From: an uncultured SAR86 cluster bacterium
GTDB taxonomy: Bacteria > Pseudomonadota > Gammaproteobacteria > Magnimaribacterales > D2472
DNA: 64,000 bases
Direction of reading: 5' to 3'
Assembly: GCA_902509555.1 (NCBI GenBank)
Contig: CABWYS010000001.1
Coordinates: forward strand, 1 to 64,000
In this document: positions 18,503 to 28,879 of the stretch, piece by piece
Numbering within the stretch: the stretch's first letter is position 1
How the letters are laid out: every line of letters begins with the position of its first letter
Made by a program: the position numbers and the translations under genes
The notes under the pieces: model-generated
Databases searched by the model: none
What the model was told of the DNA's origin: nothing
What the model saw: only the letters and a program-made list of their open reading frames with translations

Positions 18503-18943
18503 CTAAATCTTTAAACTCATTAGCAAAGCATCTTCTTTTGGAGAGCCGCTATAATAATTTGGTCGAATGGCATCTTTATGGAATCCTCTTTTTTCATATA
18601 AATTTATTGCTGGTAAATTAGAAACTCTCACCTCAAGAGAAATCACCTTCACTCCAATTGTTTTATTTTGAAGAATGATTTGTTGCAGTAGCTTATCTCC
18701 AAGACCCTTGCCTTGGTGAACTGGATCAATGGCAATGTTTAATAAATGTGATTCAGGAATAATTGGGGAATAGATGGCAAATCCTAAAATTTCATTCTCT
18801 TCATGCATAACTGCTGAATAATGACCGACTTCCATTGAGGAAAGAAATTGTGCTTTTGACCATGGCATTTGATTCGTCTTTTTTTCTATTTCCACAATAG
18901 CTAAAACATCTTCTAAGCTGGCAGGCCTAATCGAAGCAATCAT
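18503..18943 (-). CDS. rimI: Ribosomal protein S18-alanine N-acetyltransferase
   Basis: ORF; MPWSKAQFLSSM, HLLNIAIDPVHQGKGLGDKLL, LEVRVSNLPAINLYEKRGF. Confidence 0.9.
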   Translation of the reverse strand: MIASIRPASLEDVLAIVEIEKKTNQMPWSKAQFLSSMEVGHYSAVMHEENEILGFAIYSPIIPESHLLNIAIDPVHQGKGLGDKLLQQIILQNKTIGVKVISLEVRVSNLPAINLYEKRGFHKDAIRPNYYSGSPKEDALLMSLKI

Positions 18944-19393
18944 TTAGGTTGATTGCAAAGGCTTGAGTTTGCTCCAAAGGTCTTTCTTTAGATCTGGATT
19001 AGATAGCATATCGTCTAAGGTCGGTGAAACAATGAAGTCTAGCCCATCAAGCAAATTATTTAACTCATAAAATACTAAAGTAGCTTTAAGATCAGAAGAA
19101 ACTTTAAAATCTTTTGTATTAAAGGGTTCTCGAGAGGAAGAAGTTACAACTCCTTGAGAGGCCGATTGGTTGGGGCCATGAATTGCCTCAATAATGGCTT
19201 CAAGTAACTTTATCTCTTTTTCTGAGTATTCATCTACAGAATTAGCATGTAATGTTAGAATATTGTCCTTTTGAAAGAAGTGAATGTTAATTTCATCATT
19301 TTTAGTAGGGTTTTTTGCATCCTTAAATAGAGGGATGCCAATTTTAGAGAGAATATACTGAGATTTATTTGATAGCATCACAAGAGCAATCAT
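18944..19393 (-). CDS. holD: Probable DNA polymerase III psi subunit (HolD-like)
   Basis: ORF directly upstream of rimI as in E. coli; C-terminus VSPTLDDMLSNPDLKKDLWSKL resembles my recollection of E. coli HolD ASPALTDLRANPTARAALWQQI; start 19393 or 19378. Confidence 0.6.
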   Translation of the reverse strand: MIALVMLSNKSQYILSKIGIPLFKDAKNPTKNDEINIHFFQKDNILTLHANSVDEYSEKEIKLLEAIIEAIHGPNQSASQGVVTSSSREPFNTKDFKVSSDLKATLVFYELNNLLDGLDFIVSPTLDDMLSNPDLKKDLWSKLKPLQST

Positions 19394-21062
19394 GAAAGAT
19401 TTAATAAAAAAATACAAACCTTTTGAGCCTATTCCTTTGAAGGGGAGAAATTGGCCAAATGAAGTTATTCAATCAGCCCCAAGATGGTGCTCTGTTGATC
19501 TGCGCGATGGAAATCAAGCCCTCATTGAGCCCATGGGTCATGAAAGAAAAAAACGAATGTTTAAACTGCTTTGTGATCTTGGATTTAAAGAAATTGAGGT
19601 CGGTTTCCCAGCAGCGTCTGAAACTGATTTTGAATTTGTTAGATGGTTAATTGAAGAAAAAAAAATTCCCTCTGACGTTACAATCCAGGTACTAACTCAA
19701 GCGCGTGATCACATTATTGAAAGGACTTTTGAGTCTCTTAAAGGAGCCTCGCAGGCAATTGTTCATTTTTATAATTCAACCTCTACCCTGCAAAGAAAAG
19801 TTGTTTTTGATCAAGATAAAGAAGGCATTAAAAAAATTGCAACAGATGGTGCATTACTTGTAAAAGAACTTGCATTGGCTAATCCTGAAACAAAGTGGTC
19901 TTTTGAATACTCTCCTGAAAGTTTTACCGGTACAGAACTCGAATACGCAGCAGAAGTTTGCGATGCTGTAGTAGATATTTTAAAAGAAGTGTCTTCTGAA
20001 AAAATCATCATCAATCTTCCTGCGACAGTGGAGATGGCAACTCCTAATGTCTATGGTGATCAAATAGAGTGGATGAATGAAAATTTAATGAATCGAGAAA
20101 ATATCTCTCTTTCATTGCATCCGCACAATGATCGTGGAACAGCGGTTGCAGCTTCTGAGTTTGGTCTAATGGCTGGCGCTGATAGAGTTGAAGGAACCCT
20201 TTTTGGAAATGGAGAGAGAACTGGTAATGTTGATATTGTTACCATTGCACTCAATCTGTTAACTCAAGGAATAGATCCAGAGCTTGATTTTTCTGATATT
20301 AATTCAGTTATTAGAGAAGTTGAGTACTGCAATCAACTTCCAGTTCATCCAAGACATCCGTATGCAGGAGATCTTGTTTTCACTGCCTTTTCGGGGTCTC
20401 ATCAAGATGCGATTAAAAAAGGGCTTAATGCTCTAGAGAAGTCAAACAACCCAGAATGGGAAGTCCCCTATCTACCTATTGATCCAGCAGATCTTGGTAG
20501 ATCATATGAGGCAGTTGTAAGAATCAACTCACAATCAGGTAAAGGCGGAATAGCATTTATCCTTGAAAAGGATCATGGTGTTTCTCTACCTAGACGATTA
20601 CAAATCAATCTAAGCGAAAAAGTTCAAAAGGTTGCCGACGAGACTGGAAAAGAAGTTATGTCTCGAGATATTTGGAAAGTTTTTGAAAAAAACTACATAG
20701 ATGTTGAACGCAAACTTGAATTAATGAATTATGCCTTATCCTCAACAGAAGATTCCGAAGGCAATACATCAGATCAAGTAGAAATTACATTAAGAGATCA
20801 AAAGGATGAAGTGACTATCTCTGGGGTTGGTGGAGGCCCTATTGAGGCTTTTGTATCTGCGGTCAATAATCATTTTTTAACATCAATTACTGTCTCTGAT
20901 TATCACCAACATTCTGTTACCTCAGGCGCTGATGCAAAAGCTGCTGCATACATTGAATTAACTCAAGAGGGTCAAAATGAGTGGGGCGCTGGTATTGATG
21001 GCAATACTGTAAAGGCCTCTTTTCAAGCCATTGTGGCTGGACTAAATAAACTAATTATTTAA
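19392..21062 (+). CDS. leuA: 2-isopropylmalate synthase (long LeuA form)
   Basis: ORF; KYKPFEPIPLKGRNWPN, SVDLRDGNQALIEPM, LHPHNDRGTAVAASE, GNGERTGNVDIV. Confidence 0.95.
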   Translation: MKDLIKKYKPFEPIPLKGRNWPNEVIQSAPRWCSVDLRDGNQALIEPMGHERKKRMFKLLCDLGFKEIEVGFPAASETDFEFVRWLIEEKKIPSDVTIQVLTQARDHIIERTFESLKGASQAIVHFYNSTSTLQRKVVFDQDKEGIKKIATDGALLVKELALANPETKWSFEYSPESFTGTELEYAAEVCDAVVDILKEVSSEKIIINLPATVEMATPNVYGDQIEWMNENLMNRENISLSLHPHNDRGTAVAASEFGLMAGADRVEGTLFGNGERTGNVDIVTIALNLLTQGIDPELDFSDINSVIREVEYCNQLPVHPRHPYAGDLVFTAFSGSHQDAIKKGLNALEKSNNPEWEVPYLPIDPADLGRSYEAVVRINSQSGKGGIAFILEKDHGVSLPRRLQINLSEKVQKVADETGKEVMSRDIWKVFEKNYIDVERKLELMNYALSSTEDSEGNTSDQVEITLRDQKDEVTISGVGGGPIEAFVSAVNNHFLTSITVSDYHQHSVTSGADAKAAAYIELTQEGQNEWGAGIDGNTVKASFQAIVAGLNKLII

Positions 21063-21828
21063 AGTCAGGCTGACGCTTTTCTAAGAAGGCTGTAACCCCT
21101 TCCATGTTTTCTGCTGAGCCAAAAATATTATTTTGCGCTTCGGCTTCCGCATTAAACGTTTCATCATAAGACTGAGTTAATGAATCATTCATTAATTTTT
21201 TAGTTAATGATAGGGCTTGGGGAGATCTCTTAGATAAATGCTCTGCCCATTTTTTAGTTTCAGCGGTTAAATCGTCTAATTCTACTACTTTGTTAGCGAT
21301 ACCCATGTTCAAGCAATCTGCAGAGGAAATTTTCTTCGCTTCAATTGCATATTCTAAGGCTCGAGCATAGCCTATGGCTCTTGTTAAAAGAAAACTAAGT
21401 CCGCCATCTGGCACCAAGGCAATATTACTAAACACAGACATAATGTAGGCATCTTTGGCCATAATTCTTAAATCACATGCCATAGCCAATGCGGCTCCAA
21501 TGCCAGCAGCGGCTCCATTAATTGAACCAATAACTGGTTTTGGCATTTCAATGATATTCTTTAAAAAAGGATGATAGCCTCTTAGTAAAGCATCTTTGGT
21601 GTCTGACCAGGATGCGTCTCTCTCCGTTAAGTCAGCGCCAGCAGAAAATCCTCTGCCCTCTCCTGTTATTACCAACACTCTGATTTGAGAATCATTTTTT
21701 ACTTTTTCAGTTGCATCTCCCATATCCCAAATAAGTTGTTCATTAAACGCATTCATCATTTTTGGACGATTAATCGTTATAGTAGCGACCCTATTTTCAA
21801 TATCTAAGCTTATAGTTTCATAACTCAT
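21055..21828 (-). CDS. Enoyl-CoA hydratase/isomerase family protein
   Basis: ORF; GRGFSAGADL, GSINGAAAGIGAALAMACDLRIM, ALVPDGGLSFLL. Confidence 0.9.
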   Translation of the reverse strand: MSYETISLDIENRVATITINRPKMMNAFNEQLIWDMGDATEKVKNDSQIRVLVITGEGRGFSAGADLTERDASWSDTKDALLRGYHPFLKNIIEMPKPVIGSINGAAAGIGAALAMACDLRIMAKDAYIMSVFSNIALVPDGGLSFLLTRAIGYARALEYAIEAKKISSADCLNMGIANKVVELDDLTAETKKWAEHLSKRSPQALSLTKKLMNDSLTQSYDETFNAEAEAQNNIFGSAENMEGVTAFLEKRQPDFK

Positions 21829-21849
21829 ATTTTTCTCCGAATTGATTGA

Positions 21850-22815
21850 TTATTTCTTATTTAAGATCAAATCACCATCACAAAAAGTTAAAAAAGCACT
21901 CTTTTGATCGTTATCTACTCTTGACCAATTTACCTTTGTTCTTGCGCTAGGACTAGAATAAATAAATGCTTTTAAAATTTCGCCGATAATTTTTTTATTT
22001 GGCATGGCCACATTATTAATTTTTATCCAATATCTAATTACTTCCACACAAGCATCTTCCTCAAGCTCAAGTAAAAATTTTCTATGTAGTTTAGGGCCTC
22101 TAATATGTTCCCCAAATTGCTGAACAAGCAGAAAATCATGAGCTTTTTTATGTTTTGAAACTAGCGAAGCTGTTTGTTGAATTTGCATGCTTGCTTGAGG
22201 CCATCGATTTGAGGCTATTTTGAGAACTTCATTGCGAATAAAGTTACGATCTTGGTTATCTTCAAAGTTAGTGTTATCAGAGATAAATTTGATGTTGTTA
22301 TCAGACAGATATTGAGTGAGATCAGACTTGGTATAGCTAAGCCAAGGTCTTAAAAGTAATCCTTCTCCCAAGGTGCGTTTTTTCATCGGCCCTTGCAGGC
22401 CATCTATACCTGTGCCTCTAAAAAGTCTAAATAAAATCGTTTCAGCCACATCATCTGCATGATGAGCCATCAACAATTGATCATGGGATTGTAGAGTATC
22501 TTGAAAAATTTTATATCTAGCATTTCTCGCAGCCGATTCAAGACCTGATTTTTTTACATTTATATTCACACCATGACTTTGAAAAGGAATATTTCTTTCC
22601 TCGCAAAATATTTTGCAGTGTTCTTCCCATTGATCTGAGTCTTGATGAAGTGAATGATTGATATGGATTGCAGAGAGATTGCCATACAAAAGTTTGCTCA
22701 GATTAAGCTCGTAACAAAAGTGCAGAAGTGCAGAAGAATCTCCGCCGCCACTAAAGGCAACAATTATATTTTTATTAGGATCAACTAAATCAAAAAACAC
22801 TTTTGGATCAAACAA
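21850..22815 (-). CDS. tilS: tRNA(Ile)-lysidine synthase
   Basis: ORF; PP-loop VAFSGGGDSSALLHF, AHHADDVAETILFRLFRGTG; downstream of accA. Confidence 0.93.
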   Translation of the reverse strand: MFDPKVFFDLVDPNKNIIVAFSGGGDSSALLHFCYELNLSKLLYGNLSAIHINHSLHQDSDQWEEHCKIFCEERNIPFQSHGVNINVKKSGLESAARNARYKIFQDTLQSHDQLLMAHHADDVAETILFRLFRGTGIDGLQGPMKKRTLGEGLLLRPWLSYTKSDLTQYLSDNNIKFISDNTNFEDNQDRNFIRNEVLKIASNRWPQASMQIQQTASLVSKHKKAHDFLLVQQFGEHIRGPKLHRKFLLELEEDACVEVIRYWIKINNVAMPNKKIIGEILKAFIYSSPSARTKVNWSRVDNDQKSAFLTFCDGDLILNKK

Positions 22816-22817
22816 AA

Positions 22818-23762
22818 TCAGGCACCAATTTTAAGCAAGCGCTGATAGCGTCTTTGAAGTAACTCCTCTTGAGAGAATTTTGATAGCTCTGCTATGTTTG
22901 TTAACAAAGATGATTTAATGTTTGCTGAAACCGCATCATAGTCTTGATGTGCTCCACCAATTGGTTCAACAATAATCTCATCAACGATGCCTATATTTTT
23001 TAAGTCTTTTGCTCCCACTTTCATGGCTTCAGCAGCCTCTGGAGCCTTTTCAGATTCTCTCCAAACTATTGAAGCACATGCTTCTGGAGAAGCGACAGAA
23101 TAGGTACCATATTCTAATATAGCGATATGATCACCTACACCCAGGGCCAAGGCACCTCCTGAGCCCCCCTCCCCAGAAACCACAACTAAGATTTTTGTTT
23201 TTAGGCTAGACATAACAGCAAGATTTCTAGCAATTGCTTCACTCTGCCCTCTTTCTTCGCCCTCCACACCCGGGTATGCCCCAGCTGTATCAATGAAAGT
23301 AATAACAGGCATATTAAATCGCTCGGCAAGCTGCATTAATCTTTTAGCTTTTCTATAACCTTCTGGCTGCGGCATTCCAAAGTTTCTTTTAACTTTTTCA
23401 TAAGTATCTCTGCCTTTTTCGTGCCCAATGATCATGACCGGCATGTTCTCTAATTTTGCGATGCCCCCAACCAATGAGGCGTCATCACCAAACTGACGAT
23501 CTCCATGAAGCTCTTCAAACCCATCAAAAATTCTTTCAATAAAATCTAATGTGTGCGGCCTGTTAGGATGTCTTGCAACCTGAACTTTTTGCCATGTAGA
23601 CAATTTAGAATAAATTTTTTTCGTCAATGTAGCTTGCTCAGATTTTAACTTATCAATCTGAGGTAAAAGTTCTGGATTATCAGAGGCAGCCAATTGCAAA
23701 GCTTCTATCTTCTCTGCAACTTCTGCAATTGGTTTTTCAAACTCTAAAATATTAATACTCAT
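22818..23762 (-). CDS. accA: Acetyl-CoA carboxylase carboxyltransferase subunit alpha
   Basis: ORF; RHPNRPHTLDFIERIFDGFEELHGDR, GEGGSGGALALGVGD. Confidence 0.97.
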   Translation of the reverse strand: MSINILEFEKPIAEVAEKIEALQLAASDNPELLPQIDKLKSEQATLTKKIYSKLSTWQKVQVARHPNRPHTLDFIERIFDGFEELHGDRQFGDDASLVGGIAKLENMPVMIIGHEKGRDTYEKVKRNFGMPQPEGYRKAKRLMQLAERFNMPVITFIDTAGAYPGVEGEERGQSEAIARNLAVMSSLKTKILVVVSGEGGSGGALALGVGDHIAILEYGTYSVASPEACASIVWRESEKAPEAAEAMKVGAKDLKNIGIVDEIIVEPIGGAHQDYDAVSANIKSSLLTNIAELSKFSQEELLQRRYQRLLKIGA

Positions 23763-26700
23763 TTGTTTAATTTAATCGCCTCATCACCGAACATATCCTT
23801 AAGTATTTTGATATTTTCGGATGAAGGCATCAGTTTAAATTCATCTCCAAGCTCTATTATAGCCTCAGAGTCCTCATGAAGAATTTTTAAATGTATTTTA
23901 CAGTTTCCATGCTTCCAGAAATCTCCATTTAAATTTTTTAAACTGGTCATATTGGATTGAATAGAATCATTTGGCAGTTTTCTTGCGTCGATCATTATGG
24001 ATTTATTGCCTTGGCTCATTTTCGACTCGAGTGAAGTCACAGCCCCCACTTTCATCTTATACATCCTCCTGTTTAATTCCTTAGATTTGTAATCATCAAT
24101 TTCAACCGACCCTGCAAAAATAAGAATAGAATTTACCTTTAGTAATAAGTGGTATTTTTCTAAAACATCGGTGCTAACTGTTCCTTCCATGGTGCCTGTT
24201 CCATCATCAAAACTAATAAAAGCAATTTGTTTATTTGAGCGATCTCTAATTTGTCTGTATGAATTGAGTAAGCCAACTATTTTTACTCTACTAACATCAT
24301 CTGTAACTCCACCGATCGTATGAGATCTTAAATTTTCGACCATACCCTCTATTGCAATTACTGGATGTCCTGAAAAGTAATATCCAAGCGCATCTCTCTC
24401 ATGATTAAGCAAATCCTCTTTCGATAAATCTTTTACATTTACGTATTTCTCATAAGGATCAAATGTTTCTTCCATTGAAGCAAAAAGATCAGATGTTCCG
24501 GCCATTTGTGTGCTGTTTTTTTGCCCTTCTCTTAGCATATCTTCCATACAGGCCAGTGCTATGGATCTAGATGGTGCTAATTCATCAAATGCTCCGGCTT
24601 TAGTCAAAGCTTCAATAGATTTTTTACCGCCCAATCGAATATTTACTTTTTTTGTAAGATCAAAGAGATCCTTGAAAGAATGCTTTTTTCTAACTTCAAT
24701 GACATGATCAATGAAAGAATCTGCTACTCCCTTAATTGCGCCCAATCCATATTTAATATGCAGATCTTCGTTAACATTAAAGTGCTTATTGCTGGTTTTA
24801 ATATCTGGAGTTAATACCTTTATTTTCATTTCCTTGCATTCATTAATCAAAGTGCTGATCTTATCCGTGTTGCCCAATTCTGTTGAAAGAACGGCTGCCA
24901 TAAAATGCTCGGGAAAATATGTCTTTAAATATGCAGTTTGATAAGACAGCATTGCATAAGCTGCAGAATGAGATTTATTAAAACCATAGCCTGCAAATTT
25001 TTCAATTAGATCAAATATTTTCTCAGCAGTTGCTTTTTTAATATCATTTTGAGAACAGCCATCTACAAATATTTGCCTTTGTTGCTCCATCTCTTCAACT
25101 TTCTTTTTACCCATAGCTCTGCGTAAAATGTCAGCCTGACCAAGGGAATAGCCGGCTAAAACCTGTGCAGCTTGCATAACCTGTTCTTGATACAAAATTA
25201 CCCCATAGGTCTCTGATAATACTGGCGCAAGCAATTCGTGAGGAAAAGTTACCTTGCTCTTCCCATGCTTTCTATCAACAAATTCGTCATGCATACCTGA
25301 TTCCAAAGGCCCGGGCCTATACAAAGCAAGTAAAGCAACTATCTCTTCAAATTTAGTAGGCTTCAACCTTCGAATCAATTCTCGCATGCCCGTTGACTCT
25401 AACTGAAATACAGCGGTAGTTCTTCCAGAGGCAAGTAAATCAAAAACCTTGGGGTCATCTAGAGTAAGAGAATTAAGATCTAAGGTTTTTTCATTTTTTT
25501 CACTTAAGGATTGATTAATAGTTTTTACTGCCCGATCTATTACTGTAAGAGTTCTTAATCCTAAAAAGTCAAATTTAACCAGCCCAATAGTCTCAACATC
25601 ATCTTTATCAAACTGAGTCATGAGTGAATCAGACTGTGGATCGAAGTAAGTAGGACAAAAATCTGCAATTGATCCAGGAGCTATTACTATTCCTCCTGCA
25701 TGCTTGCCAACATTCCTGGCTATTCCCTCAAGTTTATATGCCAAATCAATGATTTCAGAAACTTCCTCCTCATCCTGAATCATTTTTTTGAATATAGGCT
25801 GAGAGCTGATAGCTTTTTCTAGAGTCATGCCCGGAATGAACGGTATCATCTTAGAAATTCGATCTCCTAAAGCATAAGGTTTGCCTAGAGCTCTTGCCAC
25901 ATCCCTGACAACAGCTCGTGCTGCCATTGTTCCAAATGTTGCGATTTGAGATACAGCAGACTTTCCATATTTCTGTCCAACATAATCAATAACCATATCT
26001 CTTTTATCCATACAAAAATCAATATCAAAATCTGGCATCGATATTCTTTCTGGATTGATAAATCTTTCAAAAAGAAGATTATGTTCAATTGGATCTAGCG
26101 CCGTTATCCCCAAAGCAAATGCGACTAGCGAACCAGCTCCTGATCCTCTGCCTGGCCCAACTGGAACATCATTGTCTTTAGACCATTGAATAAAATCTGC
26201 TACGATTAAAAAATAACTTGAAAATCCAGTTGCATGGATTTGCGTTAACTCATAATCCAAACGTTTTAGATAGATTTCTTTTTCCCCTGATGAATATGAT
26301 TCTATAATTTCATTTAATTGCTTCTTAGAAAGCTCGGATAAAAAAGAATTAAAATCATGCTCCTCTGGAACTGGATATTCTGGCAAGAAATATTGATCTG
26401 TTGTTAGTGTTACATTACATTTTTGAGCAATGGCTACAGTATTATTTATTAAAGTATCAGGATCACAATCGCTAAATAAGTTAGAGATATCCTTTGAAGA
26501 TTTAAAAAATTGCTCGGGACTAAACAACCTCTCACGATTTGCATCATTCAATGTCTTACCGGTATTAATGCATACTTTCGTCTCATGAATATCAAAATCT
26601 TCTTTTTTAGAGAACATAGTGTCATTGGATACAATAACTGGAATAAGAAATTCAGACGCTAATGGTAAAATACATTGTATAAATTCTTCCTCTAAACTTT

Positions 26701-27223
26701 TACCTACCCTTTGAAGTTCAATACAAAAATCATCCTGAAAGGTTTCCTTGAAAGAGAGTAATTCTGTTTTTAAATCTTCATTCTTTTTAAGTTTAACTAG
26801 ATTAAAAATAGTTGATGAAGGGCCCCCAGCAATTACTATAATATTTCCTGCACAACTACTTAAATCTTCAAAAGTTATAGAAATATAGCCATTTTCTTGC
26901 TGGAGTTGAGACTTTGAGATAATACCCATCAAAGACTTTAGCCCCTCATTATTTTTTGCAAGGCAAAGAATTTCACCAAATTCTCCAGCATGTGATTTTA
27001 AGTTAAGAGTGGTGCCTGCTATAGGCTTAATACCTGCTGCCTCGGCCTTCTTAAAAAATTTTACCATGCCAAACATATTATTCAGATCAGTCAGAGCGAC
27101 CGCAGGCATATTTAACTTCTGAGCATTATCAATAATCTCATTGATTCTAAGCAATCCCCTGGAAATACTAAATTCAGATGAAACTCTAAGATGAATAAAA
27201 GAAGTTTGCATAAAATTAAACAA
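23759..27223 (-). CDS. dnaE: DNA polymerase III subunit alpha
   Basis: ORF; FIHLRVSSEFSISRGLLRI, VPVGPGRGSGAGSLVAFALGIT, PDFDIDFCMDKRD. Confidence 0.97.
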   Translation of the reverse strand: MFNFMQTSFIHLRVSSEFSISRGLLRINEIIDNAQKLNMPAVALTDLNNMFGMVKFFKKAEAAGIKPIAGTTLNLKSHAGEFGEILCLAKNNEGLKSLMGIISKSQLQQENGYISITFEDLSSCAGNIIVIAGGPSSTIFNLVKLKKNEDLKTELLSFKETFQDDFCIELQRVGKSLEEEFIQCILPLASEFLIPVIVSNDTMFSKKEDFDIHETKVCINTGKTLNDANRERLFSPEQFFKSSKDISNLFSDCDPDTLINNTVAIAQKCNVTLTTDQYFLPEYPVPEEHDFNSFLSELSKKQLNEIIESYSSGEKEIYLKRLDYELTQIHATGFSSYFLIVADFIQWSKDNDVPVGPGRGSGAGSLVAFALGITALDPIEHNLLFERFINPERISMPDFDIDFCMDKRDMVIDYVGQKYGKSAVSQIATFGTMAARAVVRDVARALGKPYALGDRISKMIPFIPGMTLEKAISSQPIFKKMIQDEEEVSEIIDLAYKLEGIARNVGKHAGGIVIAPGSIADFCPTYFDPQSDSLMTQFDKDDVETIGLVKFDFLGLRTLTVIDRAVKTINQSLSEKNEKTLDLNSLTLDDPKVFDLLASGRTTAVFQLESTGMRELIRRLKPTKFEEIVALLALYRPGPLESGMHDEFVDRKHGKSKVTFPHELLAPVLSETYGVILYQEQVMQAAQVLAGYSLGQADILRRAMGKKKVEEMEQQRQIFVDGCSQNDIKKATAEKIFDLIEKFAGYGFNKSHSAAYAMLSYQTAYLKTYFPEHFMAAVLSTELGNTDKISTLINECKEMKIKVLTPDIKTSNKHFNVNEDLHIKYGLGAIKGVADSFIDHVIEVRKKHSFKDLFDLTKKVNIRLGGKKSIEALTKAGAFDELAPSRSIALACMEDMLREGQKNSTQMAGTSDLFASMEETFDPYEKYVNVKDLSKEDLLNHERDALGYYFSGHPVIAIEGMVENLRSHTIGGVTDDVSRVKIVGLLNSYRQIRDRSNKQIAFISFDDGTGTMEGTVSTDVLEKYHLLLKVNSILIFAGSVEIDDYKSKELNRRMYKMKVGAVTSLESKMSQGNKSIMIDARKLPNDSIQSNMTSLKNLNGDFWKHGNCKIHLKILHEDSEAIIELGDEFKLMPSSENIKILKDMFGDEAIKLNK

Positions 27224-27758
27224 TGACTCCTTTGAATGACTTGCGATGAAAGGATGTATAACCTGACTCTTTCAGAGTAGTGAGGTGATGGGCAGTTCCA
27301 TACCCTTTATTTTTTGCAAAATTATAAATTGGGTATTTTTTATCTATCTCTTTCATGAAGTCATCTCTATGTACTTTGGCGATAATTGAGGCTGCTGAAA
27401 TTTCTGAAATTAGCTTATCACCCCCAATCACTGCCTTACAATTTACCTTAATATTTGGAATAAATTTTCCATCAACATAAACTAAATCTGGTGTAATGGA
27501 TAAATTCATTATAGCTTCTTGCATGGCAAGCAATGTCGCTTGATGAATATTTATCTCATCAATTTTATCATTTGAGACACTGGCAAAACTATAAATAGAT
27601 TGTTCTTTAATTATTTTAGCTAAGGTCTCTCTTTTGATGGAAGAAATTTCCTTCGAGTCTCTTAATCCTGATATAGGATTTTTTAAAATTACTGCTGCAG
27701 CTGTCACTGGACCAGCTAAACACCCTCTTCCCACCTCATCAACCCCAGCAATAATCAC
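27216..27758 (-). CDS. rnhB: Ribonuclease HII
   Basis: ORF; IAGVDEVGRGCLAGPVTAAAVIL, YNFAKNKGYGTAHHL. Confidence 0.96.
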   Translation of the reverse strand: MIIAGVDEVGRGCLAGPVTAAAVILKNPISGLRDSKEISSIKRETLAKIIKEQSIYSFASVSNDKIDEINIHQATLLAMQEAIMNLSITPDLVYVDGKFIPNIKVNCKAVIGGDKLISEISAASIIAKVHRDDFMKEIDKKYPIYNFAKNKGYGTAHHLTTLKESGYTSFHRKSFKGVIV

Positions 27759-28879
27759 AATAGATCATTAATTGCGTTTGCAGCAACTTCAAAACCTTCT
27801 CCACACATAGAGTCATTAATCTCTGAGAGGTAAGATCGATAGTACTCAGGCTCAGAAGATATTTTAGAAAAACTACTAACAATTGATTCAGGCGTTAAAT
27901 CAGATTGAATTAATTCAGGAAAAATATGCTTCTGAAGAAGTAGATTTGGCAGCCCAACAAATGGCGTTCTAACCAGTCGACTTAAAATTGCATAATTTAG
28001 TTTATTTGTTTTATAGCAAATAATTGGAACAGAGCCTAAAACCGCTGCCTCTAAAGAAGCTGTGCCCGATGTAACAATTGAAATTGAAGATAAGCTAAGA
28101 AAATCTTGAGCGGAATCAATGGATAGCTTATAAGGAATTTCATTAATACCTTTTGTTGATAGAATCATCTCAGCTAATTTTTGATTTGCAGCCGGTATTA
28201 CAAAATATCTATTTGAATTCAAGTTATGGAGTTTTTTTGCTGCTGCAACATAAACCGGCATCAATTGAGAAATTTCGCTTGCTCTGCTTCCAGGCAAGAT
28301 ACTAATCAATTCTTTTGAAGAATCTAGGTTATATCTTAAAATGAGCTCTTGCTTGTTTTTAGGTTGTAGTTGACTAAATGGATGGCCCAAAAAAAAGCTA
28401 TGCATGTTTTTTTTATCATAAAAATTACATTCAAATTTAAATAAGCACATTGTTAAGTCCACATATGCTTGGATGGCTTTAATTCTATTTTCTCTCCATC
28501 CCCACACTGAAGGGCTTACTACCTGAATTGTCTTGATATTCTTTTGTTTGAGCTTTTTATGAAAAAACATATTGAAATCCGGTGAGTCAACGCCAATAAA
28601 AATATCGATATCATTTAAAATAAAGAGATTTAATAGTTTTTTTCTAATTGACAAAATTTTTGGAAGATTGATTAATGGATCAATTAGACCCATTACATGA
28701 AGGTCCTGATAATCAATTTCTGGAGGCGTGACAATAGTTCCAGTATTCACCTCAGGCCCACCCAAACCATACAAATCAACATCAAAGATATTTTGTAATG
28801 ATTGGACAAGTTTTGATCCCAGCCTATCCCCTGAGTGTTCGGCAGCAATGATGCCTACTTTTATCTTCTTTTTTGACAC
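27755..28879 (-). CDS. lpxB: Lipid-A-disaccharide synthase
   Basis: ORF; AAEHSGDRLGSKLVQSL, SPSVWGWRENRI, LPGSRASEI. Confidence 0.96.
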   Translation of the reverse strand: MSKKKIKVGIIAAEHSGDRLGSKLVQSLQNIFDVDLYGLGGPEVNTGTIVTPPEIDYQDLHVMGLIDPLINLPKILSIRKKLLNLFILNDIDIFIGVDSPDFNMFFHKKLKQKNIKTIQVVSPSVWGWRENRIKAIQAYVDLTMCLFKFECNFYDKKNMHSFFLGHPFSQLQPKNKQELILRYNLDSSKELISILPGSRASEISQLMPVYVAAAKKLHNLNSNRYFVIPAANQKLAEMILSTKGINEIPYKLSIDSAQDFLSLSSISIVTSGTASLEAAVLGSVPIICYKTNKLNYAILSRLVRTPFVGLPNLLLQKHIFPELIQSDLTPESIVSSFSKISSEPEYYRSYLSEINDSMCGEGFEVAANAINDLL

